Shown one piece after another: positions 12,996 to 21,501 of a stretch of DNA of 64,000 nucleotides (positions are counted from its first letter, which is position 1; each line of letters starts with the position of its first letter). This DNA comes from Streptomyces sp. ML-6 (GTDB lineage Bacteria > Actinomycetota > Actinomycetes > Streptomycetales > Streptomycetaceae). Made by a program: the position numbers and the translations under genes. The notes under the pieces were generated by a model. It saw only the letters and a program-made list of their open reading frames with translations, was not told the DNA's origin and did no database searches. The stretch is taken from positions 2,375,001 through 2,439,000 of the forward strand of contig NZ_JAOTIK010000001.1 in NCBI RefSeq assembly GCF_030116705.1, read 5' to 3'.

Positions 12996-15263
12996 TCATT
13001 CGCGGCCCCGTTCGGGGGCGGGTCCGCGGAGGGGACGCGGCCGGTTCCGCAGGGGCGCGAGGACCTCCATCAGCCGGTGCAGCCGGGGCGCGGCGGCCAG
13101 TTCCTCCAGGGTGACCGGGTTGCCCTCCGCGTCGGCGACGGGCAGACGCCAGTTGGGGTACTGGTCCCAGGTTCCGGGGAGGTTCTGCGGGCGGCGGTCG
13201 CCCAGCGCGTCGGGGAGCCAGACGCCGACCAGCCGGGCGGGGGTGCGCAGCAGGAAGCGGTGGAGGGCGCGGACGGTGCCCTCCTCGTCGCCCTCGCCCT
13301 CGGGCAGCAGGCCGAGGCGGGAGAGGTGCCCGGTCCATTCGGCGGTCTCGGTCGCGTCCGCCGCCGCCTCCACCGCCAGGGGGCGGGTGAGCAGGCCGAG
13401 GCGGTGGCGCAGCGTCACGTGGTCGCCGGTCAGCCGGGCGGCGGTGGACGGCAGGTCGTGGGTGGTGACCGTGGCCAGGCAGTCCGCGCGCCACCGCTCG
13501 GGGGCCAGGGGGCGGCGTGTGCCCGTCCAGTCCCGCTCGAACCAGAGCACGGAGGTGCCGAGGACGCCGCGCCGGGCCAGGGCCTCGCGGACCCCCGGTT
13601 CGACGGTGCCGAGGTCCTCCCCCAGCACGACCGCGCCGGCCCGGTGCGCCTCCAGGACGAGAACGGCGAGCATCGCCTCCGCGTCGTAACCGACGTAGGT
13701 GCCCTCGGTGGGCGGACGGCCCTCGGGCACCCACCAGAGCCGGAACAGGCCCATGACGTGGTCGATGCGCAGCGCGCCCGCGTGGGCGAGGAGTCCGCGC
13801 AGCAGTCCGCGGTACGGGGCGTAGCCGGAGGCGGCGAGGGCGTCGGGGCGCCAGGGCGGCAGGCCCCAGTCCTGGCCCCGGGCGTTGAAGGCGTCCGGGG
13901 GTGCGCCGACGGACATGCCGGGCGCGAGGGCGTCCTGCTGGGCCCAGCTGTCGGCGCCGCCGGGGTGCACGCCGACGGCGAGGTCGTGGACGATGCCGAC
14001 GGGCATGCCCGCGTCCAGGGCGGCGCGCTGGGCCCCGGCGAGCTGGCCGTCGGTCAGCCAGGCGAGCCGGCAGTGGAAGTCGACCCGGTCCAGGAGTTCG
14101 CCGCGGGCACGGGCGGTCTCCCGGGAGCGGGGGTCGCGGAGGGCGGCGGGCCAGGTGTGCCAGTCGGGGCCGTGCACCTCGGCGAGGGCGCACCACAGGG
14201 CGTGGTCCTCCAGGGCCCGTCCCTGTGCGGCCAGGAAGTCGCAGTACGCGGCGCGGCGGCCCGGGGTGAGGGGCACCTCCCGTACCAGTTCGAGTGCTCG
14301 GCGCTTGAGTTCCCAGACGGCGTCACGGTCGATCAGGGCGCCCTTGTCCAGGACCGTGCCGGTGAGCGAGGCGGCTCTCCGACGCAGGTCGTCGAGGGCG
14401 CCGCGGTCGGTCACGTACCCGTACTCGGGGATGTCCTCGACACGCAGGTGGACGGGGTCGGGGAAGCGCCGTGACGAGGGGCGGTACGGGGACGGGTCGG
14501 TGGGGTCGCCGGGCACGGCGGCGTGCAGCGGGTTGACCTGGACGAAGCCGGCGCCGAGGGCCCGCCCGGACCAGGTGGCGAGGTCGGCGAGGTCCCCGAG
14601 GTCGCCCATGCCCCAGGAGCGGGCGGAGAGCAGGGAGTAGAGCTGGACCAGGAAGCCGTGGGCGCGGGCGGGCGGGGCGGGCGCCCGGGGCGGGGCGACG
14701 ACGAGCGTGCAGGCGGCGGCCGGGCCGCCCGGCGCGCGCACGGTCAGCCGGTGCACCCCGAACGGCGGCTCCGGCCACCAGGCGGGGGTCACCGGTGGGC
14801 CCGCCCCGGCGTCGCCCGCCCCCACGTCGCGCGCCCCGGCGGCCGGTTGCGGAACGGCCGCCTGCGGAGCGGCCGGTCGCGAAACGGCCGACTCCATCCG
14901 TCCGGCCGGATCCGTTCGCCCGGCCGACTCCATCCGCCCGGCCGGGACGCGGGTGCGCGGGACCGGTGGCGCGCCGGGGTCCTCCAGCCGGATGTCGAGC
15001 GTGGTGCCGGGCGGCAGGCCGGTCAGGGCGGGCGGCAGCGGCTCCCCGGCCCACACCACCACGGTCGGCGGGAGCAGCCGGGAACGGGCCGCCGACTCGG
15101 CGGCGGCGAGCGATTCCCGTACCGCTTCGGGCGTGGTGGCGTCCACGCCGAGCGCGGCGAGCACGGCGACGACCGTGTCGTCGGGGACGGGGACCGCCGG
15201 ATCGGCGGACGGGGAGTGGGAGGTGGCGACGCCGTGCAGTGCGGCGAGCCGGGTCAAGCCCAT
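12996..15263 (-). CDS. malQ: 4-alpha-glucanotransferase (GH77, amylomaltase)
   Basis: This 755-residue disproportionating enzyme transfers maltodextrin segments between glucans. The ATG at 15263 follows AGGAG. An N-terminal domain of about 250 residues, typical of the longer MalQ form, precedes the GH77 barrel. Catalytic residues are visible: nucleophile Asp501 in RIDHVMG, acid/base Glu549 in GEDLG and Asp603 in THDLPST. The segment at about residues 106-156 is low complexity and contains a 12-residue direct repeat (PAGRMES at 107 and 119), probably a disordered insert between N-terminal modules. The small repeat-protein gene lies 15 nt upstream and is probably co-transcribed. Confidence 0.95.
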   Translation of the reverse strand: MGLTRLAALHGVATSHSPSADPAVPVPDDTVVAVLAALGVDATTPEAVRESLAAAESAARSRLLPPTVVVWAGEPLPPALTGLPPGTTLDIRLEDPGAPPVPRTRVPAGRMESAGRTDPAGRMESAVSRPAAPQAAVPQPAAGARDVGAGDAGAGPPVTPAWWPEPPFGVHRLTVRAPGGPAAACTLVVAPPRAPAPPARAHGFLVQLYSLLSARSWGMGDLGDLADLATWSGRALGAGFVQVNPLHAAVPGDPTDPSPYRPSSRRFPDPVHLRVEDIPEYGYVTDRGALDDLRRRAASLTGTVLDKGALIDRDAVWELKRRALELVREVPLTPGRRAAYCDFLAAQGRALEDHALWCALAEVHGPDWHTWPAALRDPRSRETARARGELLDRVDFHCRLAWLTDGQLAGAQRAALDAGMPVGIVHDLAVGVHPGGADSWAQQDALAPGMSVGAPPDAFNARGQDWGLPPWRPDALAASGYAPYRGLLRGLLAHAGALRIDHVMGLFRLWWVPEGRPPTEGTYVGYDAEAMLAVLVLEAHRAGAVVLGEDLGTVEPGVREALARRGVLGTSVLWFERDWTGTRRPLAPERWRADCLATVTTHDLPSTAARLTGDHVTLRHRLGLLTRPLAVEAAADATETAEWTGHLSRLGLLPEGEGDEEGTVRALHRFLLRTPARLVGVWLPDALGDRRPQNLPGTWDQYPNWRLPVADAEGNPVTLEELAAAPRLHRLMEVLAPLRNRPRPLRGPAPERGRE
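14874..14945. repeat. 36-bp direct repeat inside malQ
   Basis: Two adjacent 36-bp units encode PAGRMES followed by five variable residues. They keep the reading frame and sit in the low-complexity insert of MalQ. The period equals that of the repeat array in the upstream small gene, although the sequences differ. Confidence 0.7.
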
Positions 15264-15278
15264 GCGGACTCCTGGGGA

Positions 15279-15533
15279 CTACGGGCCCCACACGCCGCCG
15301 GAGGTGGCCGGCTCGCTGGTCAGCGGAGCGTTGACGGCGAGCGGGGGTTCGCTGGTCAGGGGGGTGACGTCGGCGAGCGGCGGCTCGCTGGTCAGGGGTA
15401 TCGCGTCACCGAGCGGCGGCTCGCTGGTCAGCGGTCCGGGGCCGGCGTCCGGGACCGGATCGGCCGGCGGGGCGGCGGGGGAAGGGACCTGTCCGGAGAG
15501 GGCGGAGAGCAGAAGCTGCGCGGCTGCGGGCAT
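15279..15533 (-). CDS. Small protein with four 12-residue PLTSEP repeats
   Basis: This is an 84-residue protein of no recognised family. Translation from the ATG at 15533 is supported by a perfect AGGAGG 5 nt upstream. After a short N-terminal helix (MPAAAQLLLSALSG) and a proline-rich linker, the protein consists of four units of about 12 residues, each beginning PLTSEPP or a variant, ending in SGGVWGP. It has no signal peptide or membrane segment. The stop codon is 15 nt before the malQ start, so the two genes probably form one operon. The repeats may form a proline-rich ladder for protein contact; that is only an inference. Confidence 0.65.
   Translation of the reverse strand: MPAAAQLLLSALSGQVPSPAAPPADPVPDAGPGPLTSEPPLGDAIPLTSEPPLADVTPLTSEPPLAVNAPLTSEPATSGGVWGP
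15309..15440. repeat. 36-bp tandem array encoding LTSEP repeats
   Basis: The 15-base core CGGCTCGCTGGTCAG or a close variant recurs at 15309, 15345, 15381 and 15417, exactly 36 bases apart. The array lies within the small gene upstream of malQ and keeps its frame. Confidence 0.85.
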
Positions 15534-15845
15534 GGCGGCCTCCTGGCCGTGGGGGAAGCAGGACACGGCAGGCCTACCCCGTGGGCCCTGCCACAGACGT
15601 AGGCGTTACCACAACGAGTTCAACGTGCTCCGGGTCACATTCCGTTCCCCCGGGGCCGTTTCTCCGTAAGTTGTTCGCCGTTTTCGGCCATCCGGCGTCA
15701 TCCTTGAGGCCGCCCGCCTCCGGCCGACCACCCCTCACCCCACCCGTCGTACCGGGCATTTCCGGCACAACAACCACGCGCATTGACACCCTCGCACGCG
15801 GGTGGTGGGCTCGGAGCCCATGGCGGGCACGAGGTGAGGAGAGCA
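15534..15845. promoter_or_regulatory. Divergent intergenic region; candidate promoter of the glucosaminidase gene
   Basis: This region of about 310 bases between the divergent repeat-protein and glucosaminidase genes holds no convincing gene. A perfect -35 TTGACA lies at 15783-15788. The hexamer 17 nt downstream (TGGGCT, 15806-15811) is a poor -10, so the promoter is either weak, activator dependent or read by another sigma factor. Confidence 0.4.
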
Positions 15846-18800
15846 ATGCGGCTCACACGCAGGGGGCAGGCGGCGGCCATCGCGGTGGCCGTGTTCGGCG
15901 GACTGTTCTCCGCCCAGGCCCCGGCCGCCGTCGCGGCCCCTCCGGGGCCCGGCTCCTCCCCCGCCGCCACCACGCCCGACCGCGCGGGCGGGACGCCGCC
16001 CGCGGTGTGGCCCCGGCCGCAGTCCGTCGAGACCTCGGGCCGGTCCGTGCCGCTCACCTCCGAGGCCACCCTCGTCGCCGACGCGCACGCCGATCCGTAC
16101 GCGGTCGACGCGCTGCGCCGGGTGCTGCGGGACGCGGGCGTGCGGACCGTCCACGAGTCCCTGCCCGGCCGCGGCCCGGTCGTCCGGCTCGGCGGCGACG
16201 GCGCCCGGGACGCGCTGCGCGCCCTGCGCGCCCCCGCCCGCGGCGATCTGCCCTCCGGCGGCTACCGGATCGCGGTCGGCCGGGCCGGGGGCCGGGACAC
16301 CGTCGCCCTCGACGGCGTCGGCGAGGACGGCCTCTTCCACGGCGTGCAGACGCTGCGTCAGCTGATCCGGGGCGGCGAGGTCGCCGGGGTGACCGTCCGG
16401 GACTGGCCCGCCACCGCCGTGCGCGGCATGGCCGAGGGCTTCTACGGGCAGCCGTGGTCCCGCGAGGAGCGGCTGGCGCAGATCGACTTCATGGGGCGCA
16501 CGAAGCAGAACAGGTACCTGTACGCGGCGGGCGACGACCCGTACCGGCAGGCCCGCTGGCGCGACCCGTACCCGGCCGACCGGCGCGCCGACTTCCGGGC
16601 GCTGGCCGAGCGGGCGCGGGCGGCGCACGTGACGCTCGGCTGGGCCGTCTCGCCCGGTCAGGCCATGTGCATGTCGTCGGACGACGACGTGCGGGCGCTG
16701 ACGAAGAAGCTCGATGCGATGTGGGCGCTGGGGGTGCGGGCCTTCCAGCTCCAGTTCCAGGACGTCAGCTACAGCGAGTGGCACTGCGACGCCGACGCCG
16801 ACGCCTTCGGCCGGGGCCCCGAGGCCGCGGCCCGGGCGCAGGCGCGGGTGGCGAGCGCGGTGGCCCGGCACCTCGCGGACCGTCACCCGGACGCGCCGCC
16901 GCTGTCGGTGATGCCGACGGAGTTCTACCAGGACGGGGCGACCGAGTACCGCACGGCGCTCGCCGAGGAGCTGGACGACCGGGTCCATGTGGCCTGGACC
17001 GGGGTCGGGGTCGTGCCGCGGACCATCACCGGCGGGGAACTGGCCGGGGCCCGCGCCGCGTTCCGGCACCCGCTGGTCACGCTGGACAACTACCCGGTCA
17101 ACGACTACGCCCAGGACCGGCTCTTCCTCGGCCCGTACACCGGCCGGGACCCGGCGGTGGCGAGCGGTTCCGCGGCGCTGCTCGCCAACGCGATGGAGCA
17201 GTCCTCCGCATCCCGCATCCCGCTGTTCACCGCTGCCGACTTCGCCTGGAACCCGCGGGGCTACCGGCCGCAGGAGTCCTGGCGGGCGGCGATCGACGAC
17301 CTGGCGGGCGGCGACGCGCGCACCGGGGACGCGCTGCGCGCGCTGGCCGGGAACAGCGCCGCGTCCGTGCTGGGCGGTGACGAGTCGGCGTACCTGCGGC
17401 CGCTGCTGGCCGCGTTCTGGAAGTCCCGCACCGGCGAGGACGCCGCGGCGCGGGACGAGGCGGCCCGCGAGCTGCGGGCTGCGTTCACCGTGATGCGCCG
17501 GGCCCCGGAGCGGCTGGCGGGCGTGGCGGAGGGGCGGCTGGGCGAGGAAGTGCGGCCGTGGAGCGAGCAGTTGTCCCGGTACGGCCGGGCGGGCGAACTG
17601 GCCGTCGATCTGCTGGGCGCCCAGGCGCGCGGTGACGGCGCCGCCGCGTGGCGGGCGTCGCTGGCGCTGGAGCCGGTGCACAAGGCCGTGAAGGCGGGCG
17701 GTGCGACGGTCGGCAAGGGGGTCCTCGGGCCGTTCCTGGACCGGGTGCGCCGGGAGGCGGACGCCTGGACGGGCGCGGACCGCGACGCCGGTACGGTCTC
17801 GAGGACGCCGGACGGCTACACGGTCCGGCTGAACCGGCCCCGCCCGGTGGAGACGGTGACGGCGATGACCGCGCCGGGCAGCGGCTCGGTGGCGGGGGCG
17901 ACGCTGGAGGCCCATGTGCCCGGCGAGGGCTGGCGCACGCTCGGCACGCTGTCGGAGACCGGCTGGACCCAGAGGGCGGCCAAGGGGCTGCGGGCCGACG
18001 CGATCCGGATCAGCCGTCCCGCGGAGGTCCCGGTGACGCCCTCCGTCGTCACGGGCTCCCTGCCGCCGTTCGTGCCCGGGAGCCGGGCGGGCGACGGGGC
18101 CGGCGGGAGCACGCCGTCGCGGCCCCTGGACGTGCGGGCGCTCGTGCCCTGGTTCGGGGACGAGCCCGCCGCCCGGCTCGATCTCGTGCGCGGCGAGACG
18201 GACGCCGTGATCGGCGGCGGTCCGCAGCGGGTCGAGGCGCACCTGGCCGCCCGGCGCCCCGCCGAGGTGCGGGGCGAGCTCACCGCGAAGGCGCCCGAGG
18301 GCATCGAGGTGAGCGTCCCCAAGCAAACGAGGGTGCCGCGCGGTTCGCACACCGCCGTTCCCGTCGAGATCACGGTCCCGGCGGGCACCCCGGCCGGCGA
18401 GTACGAGGTGCCGATCGGCTTCGGCGACGAGCGCAGCACGCTCACCGTCCGGGCGTTCCCGCCCACCGGCGGCCCCGACCTGCTGCGCACCGCCACCGCG
18501 TCCTCGTCCGGCGACGAGACGCCCGACTTCCCGGCGTCGGCCGCCACGGACGGCGATCCGGGGACCCGCTGGTCCTCGCCCGTCGAGGACGGCGCCTGGT
18601 GGCAGGCGGAGCTGCCCCGAACCACCCGGGTCGGCAAGGTGGTGCTGCACTGGCAGGACGCGTACGCCTCCCGCTACCGCGTCCAGGTCTCCTCCGACGG
18701 CCGCAACTGGCGCACGGCGGCCACCGTCCGGGAGGGCGGGGGCGGGCACGAGTCGGTCCGGATGGACGCGAAGGACACCCGCTTCCTCAGGGTCCAGGGC

Positions 18801-18872
18801 GATGCCCGGGGCACCGAGTTCGGCTACTCGCTGTGGTCCGTGGAGGCGTACGCCGTCGCCGACGAGGGGTAG
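15846..18872 (+). CDS. Secreted GH84-type beta-N-acetylglucosaminidase with CBM32-like C-terminus
   Basis: This 1,008-residue secreted glycosidase starts at ATG 15846 after GAGGAGA. A signal peptide (MRLTRRGQ..., cleavage near AVA-AP) is followed by a GH20b-like N-terminal domain (about 50-185), then a GH84 barrel opening at RGMAEGFYGQPWS. A linker with NPCBM/NEW3-like beta domains and a C-terminal discoidin/F5-8-type module (from ATASSSGDETPDF; NWRTAATV near the end) follow. The catalytic pair of GH84 is normally two adjacent aspartates; here the aligned segment reads LQFQD, with Gln305-Asp306. The likely substrate is GlcNAc on peptidoglycan, chitin-derived or host-type glycans, cleaved outside the cell. 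The altered first residue makes the exact reaction uncertain. Confidence 0.88.
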   Translation: MRLTRRGQAAAIAVAVFGGLFSAQAPAAVAAPPGPGSSPAATTPDRAGGTPPAVWPRPQSVETSGRSVPLTSEATLVADAHADPYAVDALRRVLRDAGVRTVHESLPGRGPVVRLGGDGARDALRALRAPARGDLPSGGYRIAVGRAGGRDTVALDGVGEDGLFHGVQTLRQLIRGGEVAGVTVRDWPATAVRGMAEGFYGQPWSREERLAQIDFMGRTKQNRYLYAAGDDPYRQARWRDPYPADRRADFRALAERARAAHVTLGWAVSPGQAMCMSSDDDVRALTKKLDAMWALGVRAFQLQFQDVSYSEWHCDADADAFGRGPEAAARAQARVASAVARHLADRHPDAPPLSVMPTEFYQDGATEYRTALAEELDDRVHVAWTGVGVVPRTITGGELAGARAAFRHPLVTLDNYPVNDYAQDRLFLGPYTGRDPAVASGSAALLANAMEQSSASRIPLFTAADFAWNPRGYRPQESWRAAIDDLAGGDARTGDALRALAGNSAASVLGGDESAYLRPLLAAFWKSRTGEDAAARDEAARELRAAFTVMRRAPERLAGVAEGRLGEEVRPWSEQLSRYGRAGELAVDLLGAQARGDGAAAWRASLALEPVHKAVKAGGATVGKGVLGPFLDRVRREADAWTGADRDAGTVSRTPDGYTVRLNRPRPVETVTAMTAPGSGSVAGATLEAHVPGEGWRTLGTLSETGWTQRAAKGLRADAIRISRPAEVPVTPSVVTGSLPPFVPGSRAGDGAGGSTPSRPLDVRALVPWFGDEPAARLDLVRGETDAVIGGGPQRVEAHLAARRPAEVRGELTAKAPEGIEVSVPKQTRVPRGSHTAVPVEITVPAGTPAGEYEVPIGFGDERSTLTVRAFPPTGGPDLLRTATASSSGDETPDFPASAATDGDPGTRWSSPVEDGAWWQAELPRTTRVGKVVLHWQDAYASRYRVQVSSDGRNWRTAATVREGGGGHESVRMDAKDTRFLRVQGDARGTEFGYSLWSVEAYAVADEG

Positions 18873-19211
18873 GACTCCCGGCCGGAGCAGGCCGGACCGG
18901 CCTCACGGGCCCCGGCACACCCTCCGGCCGCGGGACACCGCACGCACAGACGTCACGGGGCGTCCGGCACGCGCTCCGCACCGCGAGAGATGCCCGCCAC
19001 ACCGCCCCCGGCGGCCACGGCCTGCCCCGCGCACCACACCCGGCACCACGGCCTGCCCGCCACACCGCCCCCTGCGCCCCGGGGATGCCCGGCGCACCCG
19101 CACTCCGCAGGACCCGGCACGCGCCCGGGTTCGGGGCATCCTTGACCGCTCCGAGATCCCTGACCTCCCCGGGCCCCCTGCCCGGCCCCGGGGACGACGA
19201 TGGCCCGGATC
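18873..19211. other. Convergent intergenic region with weak repeats, no gene
   Basis: About 340 bases lie between the glucosaminidase and HNH genes. The region is rich in CACC/CCGC low-complexity sequence, with an imperfect direct repeat of GCCCGCCACACCGCCCCC near 18990 and 19058. A CCCCGGG/CCCGGGG pairing near 19167-19193 may act in termination. No supported ORF is seen. Confidence 0.5.
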
Positions 19212-19242
19212 TCAGGCCGATATGCCGTCGATCCGGGCCATC
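19199..19242 (-). terminator. Inverted repeat spanning the end of the HNH gene
   Basis: GATGGCCCGGAT (19199-19210) and ATCCGGGCCATC (19231-19242) form a perfect 12-bp stem whose 20-nt loop contains the HNH stop codon. It may be a terminator overlapping the gene's 3' end. Confidence 0.5.
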
Positions 19243-19748
19243 GCGTCGTCCGCGCCGAACGGTTGCAAGTACGGCAACCAGCGCGGGTCGCGATGCCCCG
19301 TGCCGATGATCCGCCAGGCGAGCCCCGTGGGCGGGGCGGGTTGCTGGTGCAGCCGCCAGCCGAGCTCCGGCAGGTGCCGGTCCGCCTTGACGTGGTTGCA
19401 GCGGCGGCAGGCCGCCACCACGTTGTCCCAGGAGTGCTGTCCGCCGCGGCTGCGCGGAATCACGTGGTCGATACTGGACGCGGCGGCACCGCAGTACATG
19501 CAGCGTCCCCCGTCCCTGGCGAAGAGCGCCCTGCGGGTCAGCGGTACGGGCCCCCGGTAGGGGACGCGTACGAACCGCTTCAGGCGGACGACGCTGGGGG
19601 CCGGGACGGCCCGGGTGGCACTGTGCATGAAGGCGCCGGACTCTTCCAGGCAGATCGCCTTGTTTTCGAGGACGAGAACGAGCGCGCGGCGGAGCGGTAC
19701 GACGCCGAGTGGTTCGTACGACGCGTTGAGAACCAGGACATGCGGCAC
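19212..19748 (-). CDS. HNH endonuclease family protein
   Basis: This 178-residue protein starts MPHVLVLNASYEPLGVVPLRRAL, the conserved N-terminus of a widespread actinobacterial HNH family. The nuclease core is at about residues 85-130: a CMYCG zinc knuckle, IDHVIPRSRGG with the central histidine, WDNVVAACRRCNHVKAD with the second CxxC and final His/Asn. These are consistent with metal-dependent DNA nicking or cleavage. The gene stands alone, not next to a methylase or phage genes, so a role in repair or housekeeping is as likely as defence. The substrate is unknown. Confidence 0.9.
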   Translation of the reverse strand: MPHVLVLNASYEPLGVVPLRRALVLVLENKAICLEESGAFMHSATRAVPAPSVVRLKRFVRVPYRGPVPLTRRALFARDGGRCMYCGAAASSIDHVIPRSRGGQHSWDNVVAACRRCNHVKADRHLPELGWRLHQQPAPPTGLAWRIIGTGHRDPRWLPYLQPFGADDAMARIDGISA

Positions 19749-20125
19749 GGTGGATGCCTCCTTGTACGCCGGCGGCGCGTGGCTCGCGCCGGGACGATCC
19801 GATCTCAGTTTCTACTCCTGCCTGGTCGGAGCGCCACCACGTGCAGGTAACGGGCCGGAAGGATTTTTCCGCCGCCGGCCCCCCGCAGGCCCCCGCCCGC
19901 GCCCCGGGCGCACGCCGGAGCGGGAGCTTCCGGTCCGGCCCCGGTGGGGGGCGCGCGTGGTGTGCGATCGGCCACACGCCGCCCCGGCGGGCTGTGCCCC
20001 TCTGCCTCGTTCCGTCCTCCGTTTCCGCTCCCGGGGTGCTTCTCCCGCCCCGGGCGCGCCCCTGGACCGCGTGCGATGCCCCGTTAGTGTGGTTGGTCTG
20101 CCGTAGTCCATCTGGAGGTTCCGCC
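19749..20125. other. Divergent intergenic region upstream of HNH and MscS genes
   Basis: These 377 bases separate divergent genes and should hold both promoters. A TTAGTGT element near 20086-20092 could be part of the MscS promoter, but no good -35 is visible. The extended MscS-frame ORF that runs through here lacks a ribosome binding site, so it is not used. Confidence 0.4.
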
Positions 20126-21193
20126 GTGTCCCTGTCCGCCCTGGCGGCCGCAGCCCCGTCACCCGAGCCCGTCGGTTCGTTGGGCGAAGCCGCCGAACAG
20201 GCCGGCCACGCCGCGAGCTGGGTGGAGGAGAACTGGTCCACCTGGCTGAGCACAGGTCTGCGCATCGTGCTCATCGCGGCGATCGCGATCATGCTGCGCA
20301 TCGCGGTCCGGCGCGCTCTCACCAAGCTCATAGAACGGATGAACCGCAGTGCCCAGGCGGTCGAGGGCACCACGCTGGGCGGGCTGCTGGTCAACGCGGA
20401 ACGCCGCCGCCAGCGCTCGGAGGCGATCGGTTCGGTACTCCGCTCGGTCGCGTCGTTCCTGATCCTCGGCACGGCCGTCCTGATGATCCTGGGCGCGTTC
20501 CAGATCAACCTGGCCCCGTTGCTGGCCTCCGCCGGTGTGGCCGGTGTGGCGATCGGTTTCGGCGCGCGCAACCTGGTCACCGACTTCCTGTCCGGCGTCT
20601 TCATGATCCTGGAGGACCAGTACGGGGTGGGCGACACCATCGACGCGGGCGTCGCCTCCGGCGAGGTCATCGAGGTCGGCCTGCGGGTCACGAAGCTGCG
20701 CGGCGCCGACGGCGAGATCTGGTACGTCCGCAACGGCGAGGTGAAGCGGATCGGCAACCTCAGCCAGGGCTGGTCCACGGCCGGCGTCGATGTGATGGTG
20801 CGTCCCACCGAGGACCTGGACCGGGTCCGTGCGGTCATCACCGAGGCCGCCGAGGCCATGGCCAAGGAGGAGCCCTGGTCCGAGCGGCTCTGGGGCCCGG
20901 TGGAGGTGCTGGGTCTGGACTCCGTGCTCCTGGACTCGATGACGGTCCGGGTCTCCGCGAAGACGATGCCCGGCAAGTCGCTGGGCGTGGAGCGCGAGTT
21001 GCGCTGGCGGATCAAGCGGGCCTTCGACGAGGCGGGCATCCGCATCGTCGGCGGCGTCCCGGCCCAGGCCGAGGAATCCGCCGCCCCCGACCCCGCGGCC
21101 TCCGTCGCCGCCCCGTCCGCCTACGCCTCGGCCACCTCCCCCCAGTCCCTGGCCACGGCCCCGATCACCCCGCCGCTGAACAAGGGGAAGTAG
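20126..21193 (+). CDS. MscS-family mechanosensitive channel
   Basis: This is a 355-residue small-conductance mechanosensitive channel. GTG 20126 lies 7 nt after TGGAGG. Three hydrophobic segments are visible: about residues 45-67 (GLRIVLIAAIAIMLRIAV), about 110-130 (VASFLILGTAVLMILGAF), and the pore-lining third helix with the small-residue pattern ASAGVAGVAIGFGARNLVTDFLSG. The MscS beta domain follows (YGVGDTIDAG..., VRNGEVKRIGN) and a cytoplasmic alpha/beta domain. The C-terminal tail of about 50 residues is Ala/Pro-rich. It releases solutes on hypo-osmotic shock. Confidence 0.93.
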   Translation: MSLSALAAAAPSPEPVGSLGEAAEQAGHAASWVEENWSTWLSTGLRIVLIAAIAIMLRIAVRRALTKLIERMNRSAQAVEGTTLGGLLVNAERRRQRSEAIGSVLRSVASFLILGTAVLMILGAFQINLAPLLASAGVAGVAIGFGARNLVTDFLSGVFMILEDQYGVGDTIDAGVASGEVIEVGLRVTKLRGADGEIWYVRNGEVKRIGNLSQGWSTAGVDVMVRPTEDLDRVRAVITEAAEAMAKEEPWSERLWGPVEVLGLDSVLLDSMTVRVSAKTMPGKSLGVERELRWRIKRAFDEAGIRIVGGVPAQAEESAAPDPAASVAAPSAYASATSPQSLATAPITPPLNKGK

Positions 21194-21230
21194 CAGCGCC
21201 CCGAATCGTCCGGCCCGTACCGCTCGTCCC

Positions 21231-21264
21231 GTGTCCCCGCCCGGTCACCACCGGCCGGGGACAC
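21231..21264 (+). terminator. Hairpin after the MscS gene
   Basis: GTGTCCCCG (21231-21239) pairs with CGGGGACAC (21256-21264), with further pairing of CCGGT/ACCGG inside. It lies about 40 bases after the stop codon. Confidence 0.65.
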
Positions 21265-21423
21265 GGTGCGTCAGGGACGAGAGGCACGGGGCACCGTGCG
21301 GAGGGCACGCCCGGTCCCCTCAACTGCGTCGACGCACAATGCAGTGAAGAGCGCGCCCTCCTGGACCCGTGTGTTCCGGAAGTGTCCCGGGTAACGCTTT
21401 GGTTGCCACCGCGGCTCCCCCCA

Positions 21424-21452
21424 TTGACGGCCCGGTTACGCGCGCATACGGT
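21424..21452 (+). promoter_or_regulatory. Promoter of the csn operon
   Basis: A -35 TTGACG (21424-21429) and a -10 TACGGT (21447-21452) are separated by 17 nt. This is one of the best matches to the housekeeping consensus in the window. Transcription would start near 21459, just before the palindromic operator, and leave a leader of about 43 nt before csnR. Confidence 0.7.
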
Positions 21453-21464
21453 CCTCTCACCAAA

Positions 21465-21479
21465 TAGGAAACTTTCCTA
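21465..21479. promoter_or_regulatory. Palindromic operator, probable CsnR site
   Basis: TAGGAAACTTTCCTA is a perfect odd palindrome of 7-bp arms around a central C. It covers about +6 to +20 of the predicted transcript, where a bound repressor would block initiation or early elongation. The adjacent gene encodes a ROK repressor, so autoregulation is likely. I recall AGGAAA/TTTCCT-type operators for ROK regulators of this group, but the exact published site was not checked. Confidence 0.75.
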
Positions 21480-21501
21480 ACAGAGGGCAGGTGCCGTACG
21501 C

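Noticed and set aside
12282..14474. Long plus-strand open frame of 730 codons
   Set aside because: It is antisense to malQ and the small membrane gene, with Gly/Arg/Val-biased composition and no family signal.
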